From assembly GCA_007134405.1 (NCBI GenBank), contig SLKW01000256.1:1-5671 (forward strand): 5,671 nucleotides of DNA, written 5' to 3'. The position numbers were made by a program, and so were the translations under genes. Source of the stretch: Paracoccaceae bacterium (GTDB lineage Bacteria; Pseudomonadota; Alphaproteobacteria; Rhodobacterales; Rhodobacteraceae). The notes below the pieces were generated by a model. That model had not been told where the DNA came from and made no database searches. It saw only the letters and a list, made by a program, of their open reading frames with translations. Below are positions 1-5,671 of the stretch, piece after piece (position 1 is the stretch's first letter; the number at the start of each line of letters is the position of its first letter).

Positions 1-112
1 ACTGAGCCAGGATCGCAACACGCCGGATGCATGATCTGGGGGTGGAATTTTTCGGCTACCCAAGCAGTTGGATGCTGCCTATAGTCGCTGCGGCTGGAGC
101 TGCCGCCACATC

Positions 113-122
113 AAGGGAGAGG
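113..122 (+). promoter_or_regulatory. Ribosome binding site of nrdR
   Basis: A purine-rich run, AAGGGAGAGG, ends two bases before the ATG at 125. Its GGGAG core (115-119) leaves a 5-base spacer. It decides the nrdR start: an in-frame ATG at 68 would add 19 residues, but the site sits just before the ATG that gives the canonical MRCPFCG N-terminus. A short GC hairpin (GCGGC at 90-94 pairing with GCCGC at 102-106) lies just upstream; its role is unknown and it may be chance. Confidence 0.75.
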
Positions 123-124
123 TC

Positions 125-592
125 ATGCGCTGCCCGTTCTGCGGAAACGTCGATACCCAGGTCAAGGATTCCCGCCCCGCCGAAGACCATGTCGCCATCC
201 GCCGCCGCCGCTTCTGCCCTGCCTGCGGCGGCCGGTTCACCACCTACGAACGCGTCCAGCTGCGCGACCTCGTGGTGGTGAAAAGCTCCGGCAAACGCGA
301 GCCCTTCGACCGCGACAAGCTCGAACGCTCGGTCCGCATCGCCATGCAGAAACGCCCCATCGACCCCGAGCGGATCGACCAGATGCTCTCGGGCATCGTC
401 CGGCGACTGGAAAGCCTCGGCGATACCGACGTGCCCTCGCGGCTGATCGGCGAGATCGTGATGGAGACGCTGGCGCGCATCGACACCGTTGCCTATGTGC
501 GATTTGCAAGCGTATACAAGAACTTCCAGGCCGCGGACGATTTCGATCGCTTCGTCTCCGAATTGCGTCCGCAGGCGCAGGCCGAGGAATAG
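125..592 (+). CDS. nrdR: Transcriptional repressor NrdR (zinc ribbon plus ATP-cone)
   Basis: NrdR is a cytoplasmic repressor that senses ATP/dATP and binds NrdR boxes upstream of ribonucleotide reductase genes, lowering dNTP synthesis when dATP is high. The 155-residue product matches the family's usual length (about 150-160). It opens with a zinc ribbon: Cys3 and Cys6 in MRCPFCG, and Cys31 and Cys34 in FCPACGGRF. The basic stretch RRRR (26-29) before the second Cys pair and the FTTYER sequence (38-43) are typical. An ATP-cone follows, at about residues 49-139, with [17 protein letters not shown] near its start and [11 protein letters not shown] (124-134) near its end. The start is fixed by the ribosome binding site at 113-122 and the canonical N-terminus. 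The gene lies 41 bases upstream of ribD on the same strand, a common bacterial pairing. No NrdR box is visible in the 124 bases upstream, so autoregulation is not indicated. Nothing looks broken. Confidence 0.97.
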   Translation: MRCPFCGNVDTQVKDSRPAEDHVAIRRRRFCPACGGRFTTYERVQLRDLVVVKSSGKREPFDRDKLERSVRIAMQKRPIDPERIDQMLSGIVRRLESLGDTDVPSRLIGEIVMETLARIDTVAYVRFASVYKNFQAADDFDRFVSELRPQAQAEE

Positions 593-633
593 GCGCCGCG
601 GCACCGGCGACCGAGGCCGCTGAAAGGACCCTC

Positions 634-1743
634 ATGACGCGGGACGCCGATCTGCGATACATGCGGCTGGCGCTCGCGCTTGGCCGTCGCGGGCTGGGCC
701 GCGTCTGGCCCAATCCGGCGGTGGGCTGCGTGATCGTCAAGGACGGCGTGATCCTGGGGCGCGGCTGGACACGGCCCGGCGGACGCCCGCATGCCGAGAC
801 CGTCGCGCTGGCGCAAGCCGGTACGGCGGCGCGCGGTGCGACGGCCTATGTCAGCCTCGAACCCTGCGCCCACCACGGCGCGACGCCGCCCTGCGCCGCG
901 GCCTTGGCGCGCGCCGGCATCGCCCGCGTGGTCACCCCGCTCACCGACCCGGATCCGCGGGTTGCCGGGCGGGGGCATGCGATGCTCCGCCGGGCGGGGA
1001 TCGAGGTGACCGAGGGCGTTGCGGCAACCGAGGCGGAGGAAGCGCACAAGGGCTTCCTGCTGCGCCTGCGGCAGGGACGGCCGCTGGTGACGCTGAAGCT
1101 GGCGCTGACGCTCGATGGCCGTATCGCGACCTCCGCCGGCACAAGCCGGTGGATCACCGGGCCGGAGGCGCGACGGCGGGTTCATCTGATGCGCGCCAAC
1201 CACGACGCCGTTCTGGTCGGCGCCGGAACCGCACGCGCCGACGATCCAGATCTGCGCGTGCGCGAACTGGGCACCGATTGGCAGCCGATCCGGATCGTCG
1301 CGGATAGCCGGCTGGGGCTGACCGTGAACAGCCGGCTGGGACGCAGCCTGGACGCGGCGCCGGTATGGCTGTTGCATGGCGCGCGCGCCGCGCCGCCGAC
1401 GCGCAGCGCCTGGGTCCGGCTGGGGGCCGAGGCGATCGAATGCGCGACCGATCAAATGGGCCGGCTCGACATGGCGGATGCAATGGCGCGGCTGGGCGCG
1501 CGCGGGTTGACGCGGGTCTTCTGCGAGGGTGGCGGCGGGCTGGGCGCCAGCCTGATGCAGGCGGGACTGGTGGATGAACTGGTGGTGTTCTCGGCCGGAC
1601 ATGCCTTCGGGGCCGATGGCACGGCTGGGCTGGCGACGATGGGGGTCACCGCCATCGGCGCACGGCCCTTCGAGTTGGTTGAGGCGCGCCCCTGCGGCGC
1701 CGACCTGATGCATCGCTGGCGCTACGCGCCCCCCGCCGGCTGA
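634..1743 (+). CDS. ribD: Bifunctional riboflavin biosynthesis deaminase/reductase RibD
   Basis: RibD carries out two consecutive riboflavin steps: deamination of 2,5-diamino-6-ribosylamino-4(3H)-pyrimidinone 5'-phosphate (EC 3.5.4.26), then NADPH-dependent reduction of the ribosyl side chain (EC 1.1.1.193). The 369-residue length is normal for the family. The N-terminal cytidine-deaminase-like domain (about 5-145) has PNPAVGCVIV (26-35), HAE with His53 and Glu55, and a PCAHHGATPPC segment with zinc ligands Cys78 and Cys87. The reductase domain (about 150-365) has VTLKLALTLDGRIAT (152-166), TSRWITG (170-176), VGAGTARADDP (195-205) and CEGGGGLG (297-304). The ATG is preceded by AAAGGA (623-628) with a 5-base spacer. 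Ala83 sits where many RibD proteins have Arg or Lys (HHGRTPPC type), a small deviation unlikely to abolish activity. nrdR is 41 bases upstream, so co-transcription is likely. No ribE follows; the next gene faces the other way. Confidence 0.97.
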   Translation: MTRDADLRYMRLALALGRRGLGRVWPNPAVGCVIVKDGVILGRGWTRPGGRPHAETVALAQAGTAARGATAYVSLEPCAHHGATPPCAAALARAGIARVVTPLTDPDPRVAGRGHAMLRRAGIEVTEGVAATEAEEAHKGFLLRLRQGRPLVTLKLALTLDGRIATSAGTSRWITGPEARRRVHLMRANHDAVLVGAGTARADDPDLRVRELGTDWQPIRIVADSRLGLTVNSRLGRSLDAAPVWLLHGARAAPPTRSAWVRLGAEAIECATDQMGRLDMADAMARLGARGLTRVFCEGGGGLGASLMQAGLVDELVVFSAGHAFGADGTAGLATMGVTAIGARPFELVEARPCGADLMHRWRYAPPAG

Positions 1744-1773
1744 GCCTCCGAGAACGCCTCCGGCATGCCTCCG
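1744..1773. repeat. Three short GCCTCCG direct repeats after ribD
   Basis: The heptamer GCCTCCG occurs at 1744-1750, 1756-1762 and 1767-1773, with start-to-start spacings of 12 and 11 bases, immediately after the ribD stop. No function is known. The spacing is near one helical turn, so a protein-binding array is conceivable, but in GC-rich DNA three copies of a low-complexity heptamer can arise by slippage or chance. Confidence 0.3.
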
Positions 1774-1786
1774 GGTGCGATTGGGC

Positions 1787-1811
1787 GGGTGGTCCAAGGT
1801 TGGACCATTTT
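1787..1811 (+). terminator. Perfect inverted repeat with T-tract, probable ribD terminator
   Basis: TGGTCCAAGGTTGGACCA (1790-1807) is a perfect inverted repeat: 8-base arms around a central GG. In RNA it would fold as a 7-bp stem with a 4-base AGGU loop. On the + strand it is followed directly by TTTT (1808-1811), and the preceding GGG (1787-1789) could extend the stem by G-U pairs. It lies 46 bases after the ribD stop, the expected place for an intrinsic terminator of nrdR-ribD. The T-tract is short and there is none in the opposite orientation, so it would act mainly on + strand transcripts. The alternative is a dimeric regulator's operator, since TGGTCC and GGACCA half-sites are symmetrical, but no promoter or gene start lies beside it. 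Confidence 0.5.
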
Positions 1812-1944
1812 GCAAGCCATTGATACTGAACATGGACACCGCTGCCGTTAACCACAACGAAAGCTTTGCACGGCATCCCGGATCGGCACAGTTCGCGAGA
1901 CCCGCCGCAAGGCAGGCAGGCGGTCCCGCGCCTCGCCGTCGCGA

Positions 1945-3777
1945 TCAGCCCGATTCCGCCTTGCGCAACGCGCCGCGCAGGGCAAGCGCCGAGAGGCGGT
2001 CTTGCACGCCGTCGGGCGCATCAAGCTTCATCCGTTTCATGGCTTCCTCTTCCCGCGCTGCGGCAGAGCCCTGCAGGCCGCCTAGCATCAGTTGGGCGAG
2101 CGCCGGCTTGCTGGCGCTCGCCTGGCGCAGGTCGGCGAGCGCGGGCAGCAGGTATTGCTCGATCTCGGTGAAATCGGTGCCGAACGGGAAGCGCGGCAAC
2201 GCGTCCTCGTGGCCAAGCCAGGCGCGCAGGGCGTCGGGCGTGTTGTTCCGCGCCGCGTCGGGCAGGCGGTACTCGTCTGGGAGCTTGCCCGTCGACTTCG
2301 CCTTCTCTTCCAGTTCCGCCTGAAAGCGGCTGTCGGCGATCTCGAGCAGGGCTGCGATGGTTTCGGCGTCGCTTTTCCCGCGCAGATCGGCGATGCCGTA
2401 TTCGGTCACCACGATATCTCGCATGTGACGCGGGACCGTGACATGCCCATAACTCCAGCGGATGTTCGAACTCAGCCCGCGCTTGCCCTGGCGGGTGGCC
2501 GGCAGCGTTATGATCGAACTCGCGCCGTCGAGGGCGAAGGCCTGTTCGACAAAGTTGAACTGCCCGCCCACACCGCTGATGATCTTGCCGTCCTCGGTCG
2601 CGTCGGAAACGGCGGCCCCCAGGAGGGTTACCATCATCGCCGAATTGATGAAGCGTGCGTCGCGCCGCGCCGCGCGCTTGGCCTCCTCGCCGCCATAGAG
2701 GGCGTTGGTGAAGGAGACCGGCACCATCGCGATGCGCGCCCGGTCGCTGTCTGGCAATGCCTTGAGCCGTCTGTAGAAGGCATGGCTGTCCACGAAGAAG
2801 CCGGCATGGATCGCAACGCCGTCAACCTCGCGCCGGATGATCCCCTGCTCGAAGAGCGCCAGCAGGCCATCGACCAGCATTTCGGTCACGCAGTAGAGCC
2901 CGCGCTCGAATCCGCCCGTTTCGGCGAAGGCTTCGCCGCGCGGAAACGGACAGCGCTGCCAGATCGGGGCGATTGCCGCGCGCTGGCGCAGGATCAGCGC
3001 ATGAGCGATGGCATCGCCGATCTCGCCGATGCCGATCTGGAGCGTGCCGCCATCGGGGATCAGGCGCGAGACATGCAGGCCGATTGCGTGTTCCTGCAGC
3101 CCGACAGGCCGCTTGACGACGGAAAAGAGGCCATGTTTCGCGGATTCTGCGGGCATCAGGACCGCGCAGTCCTCGGCCGGGATCTCGGCCGGGCCCGGCA
3201 TGAAGGGCAGGTCGGGGTGCACCTGGCCGATCATCGCGAAATCGGCCTTGCCGTTCTTGCGCAGCGTCAGAAGATCACTGGTGATGTCGGTGTTGCACGA
3301 CAGGCTCAGCCGGTCGCCTTCGCTGGCCAGAAGCTGCAGGACAAGGTTGGGCTTTTGCGCGACCAGCACGTCCAGCGCATGGGTATAGTTCGCCGAGACA
3401 TAATTCTGTTGCATTTTCGCGGCGTTCAGCCAGTTGCCGGCCTGCAGGAAGAATTCGGTCACGTGGATATTGGCGGGCAGCTTTTCCTCGCGCAGGAGCC
3501 GGGCGTATTCGATCTGCGGGTAATCGCCGAACAGCCGGTCGAGCGCGGGATCGAGAAACCGTTTTTCCATGTCCGAGGAGGGGTCAGGCCGTTCCAGCGT
3601 CAGGGCGGTGAAGATCTGCAGTCGGATGGACGGGTCGGCGCAGGCGCGTTCGACCAGCGCGTTGATCAGCGTGACGGGCTTGCCCAGGCCCAGAGGCAGG
3701 GCAATGCGCAGGTCGTGGCCCAGGTGCTCCAGGATCCAGTCGACGACGGGTTTTTCTGTGGCGAAGTGCTTGGGCAT
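1945..3777 (-). CDS. Acetyl-CoA hydrolase / CoA-transferase family protein, large form
   Basis: This family (acetyl-CoA hydrolases, succinyl-CoA:acetate and 4-hydroxybutyrate CoA-transferases) moves CoA between carboxylic acids, or hydrolyses the thioester, through a glutamyl-CoA intermediate. The substrate cannot be read from sequence. Visible hallmarks are a GIGEIGDAI loop (249-257), Glu299 in VTEMLVDG as the likely catalytic glutamate (equivalent to the SEMxSDG motif), GVGGQFNF (402-409) and TEYGIADLRGKS (458-469). At 610 residues it is longer than the usual 430-540. About 40 residues separate the GIG loop from the catalytic Glu, and about 140 residues follow TEYGIADLRG. The ATG at 3777 follows the fadJ-like stop by one base (TGA-G-ATG) and has only a weak GAAAG site, so translation is probably coupled to that gene. 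An in-frame ATG at 3867 would overlap fadJ by 89 bases and add a Ser-rich, unconserved-looking N-terminus, so I rejected it. There is no signal peptide; the protein is probably cytoplasmic. Confidence 0.9.
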   Translation of the reverse strand: MPKHFATEKPVVDWILEHLGHDLRIALPLGLGKPVTLINALVERACADPSIRLQIFTALTLERPDPSSDMEKRFLDPALDRLFGDYPQIEYARLLREEKLPANIHVTEFFLQAGNWLNAAKMQQNYVSANYTHALDVLVAQKPNLVLQLLASEGDRLSLSCNTDITSDLLTLRKNGKADFAMIGQVHPDLPFMPGPAEIPAEDCAVLMPAESAKHGLFSVVKRPVGLQEHAIGLHVSRLIPDGGTLQIGIGEIGDAIAHALILRQRAAIAPIWQRCPFPRGEAFAETGGFERGLYCVTEMLVDGLLALFEQGIIRREVDGVAIHAGFFVDSHAFYRRLKALPDSDRARIAMVPVSFTNALYGGEEAKRAARRDARFINSAMMVTLLGAAVSDATEDGKIISGVGGQFNFVEQAFALDGASSIITLPATRQGKRGLSSNIRWSYGHVTVPRHMRDIVVTEYGIADLRGKSDAETIAALLEIADSRFQAELEEKAKSTGKLPDEYRLPDAARNNTPDALRAWLGHEDALPRFPFGTDFTEIEQYLLPALADLRQASASKPALAQLMLGGLQGSAAAREEEAMKRMKLDAPDGVQDRLSALALRGALRKAESG

Positions 3778-3778
3778 C

Positions 3779-5671
3779 TCAACTTTCGTTGCGCCAATAA
3801 GGGTCGGGGGCGAAGCGCGGGCCATAGGCCTCTTCGAACTGCTTGAGACGCTGCTGGACCCCGTCATTGCCGCGGGCGGCCGCGTAATGCAGCGGACCGC
3901 CGCGGAAGGGCGCGAAACCGGTGGCGAAGATCATCGCGGCATCGGCTTCGTCGGCGCTGCCGACCACGCCGGTGCGCACGCACTGCGCGCAGGCGTTGAG
4001 CATCGGCAGGATCAGCCGGTCGGTCAGGTCGGGGTCGATCCGGGCGCTGGTCTCGGGCTTGGGCGGGCCGTCCGACCAGTCGTAGAAGCCGCGCTCGGTC
4101 TTCTTGCCCAGATGTCCGGCCTCGACCTTTTCGCGCAGCATGGCGGGGATTTCGGCGATCGGCGTTTCCAGCGATTTCGTCAGGCTTTCCGCCACGTCGA
4201 GGCAGATATCGAGACCGACCTGGTCGGCGAGCGTCACCGGCCCCATCGGCATGCCGAATTCGAGCGCGGCCTTGTCGATCTTCTCCTTCGCGACGCCCTC
4301 ATCCATCAGCAAAAGCGCCTCGAGCAGGTAGGGCATCAGCGCGCGATTGACGAGGAAGCCGGGCGTATCGGCGACGACGACCGGCAGGCGGGAGGTGGCG
4401 TTGCAGAAGGCAACGAGCCGCGCGCGTGTTTCCTTGCTGGTCTTTTCCTGCGCCACCACCTCGACCAGCGGCACCTTGCTGACCGGGTTGAAGAAATGCA
4501 GGCCCGCGAACCGGGCCTTGGCCGGCACATCCTCGAGAAATTGCGCGATCTTGAGGCTCGACGTGTTGGTTGCGAGGATCGCGCCGGTCTTCATCCGCGC
4601 GGAAAGTTCGGCGAAGATCTTCGCCTTGACCTCGGGCTTTTCGGGGCCCGCCTCGATCACCAGATCGGCTTTCTCGACGCCGTAGCCGCGGGGGTCGGGC
4701 ATCAGCCGGTCGAGCGTGTCGCGCGTCTCCAGATCGGACTTGTGCGCGTCCTCGCAGATTTCGGTTGCCTGCCGAAGCATCTGGCCGAGCGCCTCTTCGT
4801 TCGGGTCGGCCACGGTGACGCGTTTGCCCTGCATCGCGATCCAGGCCGCGATTTCGCCACCCATGATGCCCGCGCCGACGACATGCACGTCCCGGATATC
4901 GTCGCTGTCGGTCGCCGCCTGCTTGAGATTGCGGCGCAGGAAGAAGGCGCGGATCAGGTTCTTGCTTGTCTCGCTTTGCAGAAGTTCGGCGAAAGAGGCA
5001 ATCTCGGCGCGCTGCATCGCCTTGGGGTCGGCGCCGTGCTTCGCCCAGTTGTCGATCAGCGCGTAGGGGGCGGGGTAATGCTCAGGCGGGGCCTTGTCGC
5101 GTGTCTCCCGGCGCATGCGTTCGGCCGCGAAGGAGCGGGCGGAGGAGAGGCCGAAGGCGCGCGCCATCAGCCCGCGGCTGCGCGCGCCGACCTGGCCCTT
5201 GACGATCGCCGCCACGGCCGCCTGGACGTGCCGTTCCTCGACCACCAGATCGGCGATGCCCAGATCCTTCGCCTTCTCGGTATGCGCCGAACTGCCGGTG
5301 AGCATCATTTCCATTGCGCTCGTGGGCTCGATCAGTTCGGGCAGGCGCACGGTGCCGCCCAGCCCCGGATGCAGCCCCAGTCGCACCTCGGGCAGGCCGA
5401 AGGAGGCGCCGTCGATGGCGATGCGGTAGTCGCAGGCCAGCGCGATCTCGAACCCCGCGCCCAAGGCCGCTCCGTGGACGACCGCAATCGTCGGACAGGA
5501 AAGCCCCTCCAGCCGGTCCAGAACCGCGTGCGCTTCGGTCAGAAGGCTCTCGGCCGCGTCGGCATCCATGTCGGCGAGCGCGTCGATATCGGCCCCGGCG
5601 GCGAAGCCCTTGGCCTTGCTCGAGCGGATGACCAGGGCGCGGGGCAGATCGGCCTCGACCTGGGTCAGTTG
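3779..5671 (-). CDS. fadJ: FadJ-like enoyl-CoA hydratase / 3-hydroxyacyl-CoA dehydrogenase, 5'-truncated by window edge
   Basis: This multifunctional beta-oxidation alpha subunit hydrates trans-2-enoyl-CoA and then oxidises L-3-hydroxyacyl-CoA with NAD+. The frame is open to the window edge, giving 630 residues with no start. Comparison with FadB spacing suggests roughly 40-45 residues are missing (fragment numbering below). The crotonase domain (to about 190) has the oxyanion-hole segment KGFAAGADI (21-29) and catalytic Glu75 (GAGFEIALACDYR) and Glu95 (GLPEVRLGLHPGLGG). These are 20 residues apart, as in E. coli FadB Glu119/Glu139. The NAD-binding domain has GAGIMG (266-271) and the catalytic pair His392 (GLHFFNP) and Glu404 (PLVEVV), 12 apart as in FadB His450/Glu462. 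DTPGFLVNR, DQVGLD (from 483) and GHLGKKTERGFY mark the first C-terminal dehydrogenase domain; GFAPFRGGP (Arg590) marks the second. All activities look intact. The CoA-transferase gene follows one base after the stop. FadB versus FadJ subtype is uncertain; the symbol is the conventional one for such alphaproteobacterial proteins. Confidence 0.93.
   Translation of the reverse strand, partial: QLTQVEADLPRALVIRSSKAKGFAAGADIDALADMDADAAESLLTEAHAVLDRLEGLSCPTIAVVHGAALGAGFEIALACDYRIAIDGASFGLPEVRLGLHPGLGGTVRLPELIEPTSAMEMMLTGSSAHTEKAKDLGIADLVVEERHVQAAVAAIVKGQVGARSRGLMARAFGLSSARSFAAERMRRETRDKAPPEHYPAPYALIDNWAKHGADPKAMQRAEIASFAELLQSETSKNLIRAFFLRRNLKQAATDSDDIRDVHVVGAGIMGGEIAAWIAMQGKRVTVADPNEEALGQMLRQATEICEDAHKSDLETRDTLDRLMPDPRGYGVEKADLVIEAGPEKPEVKAKIFAELSARMKTGAILATNTSSLKIAQFLEDVPAKARFAGLHFFNPVSKVPLVEVVAQEKTSKETRARLVAFCNATSRLPVVVADTPGFLVNRALMPYLLEALLLMDEGVAKEKIDKAALEFGMPMGPVTLADQVGLDICLDVAESLTKSLETPIAEIPAMLREKVEAGHLGKKTERGFYDWSDGPPKPETSARIDPDLTDRLILPMLNACAQCVRTGVVGSADEADAAMIFATGFAPFRGGPLHYAAARGNDGVQQRLKQFEEAYGPRFAPDPYWRNES

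Noticed and set aside
2..34. Possible C-terminal tail of an upstream + strand gene (reads LSQDRNTPDA then stop)
   Set aside because: Ten codons cannot be assigned to any family, and random sequence could give the same. It would need sequence to the left of the window.
80..85. TATAGT as a -10 promoter element for nrdR
   Set aside because: No convincing -35 hexamer lies 16-18 bases upstream (TACCCA at 57-62 is a poor match), so a promoter call is not supported.
593..633. FMN riboswitch before ribD
   Set aside because: Only 41 bases separate nrdR from ribD, too short for an FMN aptamer, and no matching conserved segments are seen.
493..1857. A 454-residue open frame on the - strand, opposite ribD
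   Set aside because: This is a GC-driven shadow of ribD. The composition is rich in Arg, Ala, Gly and Pro, with no recognisable motif.
1899..1925. Imperfect inverted repeat (GACCCGCC ... GGCGGTC) downstream of the CoA-transferase stop, as a - strand terminator
   Set aside because: The stem needs a bulged C and has a 12-base loop, and there is no T-tract on the - strand. It is weak, though some terminator for this operon probably lies in this spacer.
1832..2323. Possible small + strand ORF beginning in the spacer (MDTAAVNHNESF...) and running into the CoA-transferase gene
   Set aside because: There is no ribosome binding site before the ATG. Most of its length is antisense to the real gene, and the sequence becomes low-complexity Arg/Ala/Ser.
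2092..3846. A 584-residue open frame on the + strand, opposite the CoA-transferase gene
   Set aside because: It is antisense to a gene with clear family motifs. Long antisense frames are expected in GC-rich coding DNA, where stop codons are rare. The translation shows no recognisable domain, and no ribosome binding site or promoter supports it.

Overview
This is a GC-rich window with two divergently oriented blocks that converge on a roughly 200-bp spacer. Protein content and gene order suggest an alphaproteobacterium, most likely of the Rhodobacterales. The evidence is a 155-residue NrdR directly followed by RibD, and a FadJ-type beta-oxidation protein with close-to-consensus motifs. The taxonomic call is inference from family knowledge, not a database result.

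Left block (+ strand, 125-1743): nrdR, the zinc-ribbon/ATP-cone repressor of ribonucleotide reductase genes, is followed after 41 bases by ribD, the bifunctional deaminase/reductase of riboflavin synthesis. Both have clear ribosome binding sites and intact catalytic or metal-binding motifs. The nrdR-ribD pair is a common bacterial neighbourhood, but the expected next gene (ribE, riboflavin synthase) is absent and the run stops at ribD.

Spacer (1744-1944): no supported gene. It holds three GCCTCCG heptamers just after the ribD stop, then a perfect 8+2+8 inverted repeat followed by TTTT, which is best read as the ribD-side terminator.

Right block (- strand, 5671 down to 1945): a 5'-truncated fadJ-like gene (enoyl-CoA hydratase / 3-hydroxyacyl-CoA dehydrogenase) runs off the right edge. 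One base after its stop begins a 610-residue protein of the acetyl-CoA hydrolase / CoA-transferase family. The two are almost certainly co-transcribed and translationally coupled. This suggests, as inference, that acyl-CoA oxidation is linked to CoA transfer or thioester hydrolysis, with no thiolase between them. Their promoter lies outside the window.

I see no mobile element, CRISPR array, RNA gene or novel system. The most interesting points are the fadJ/CoA-transferase coupling, the enlarged CoA-transferase subfamily and the palindrome in the convergent spacer. Most of the window is ordinary core metabolism.
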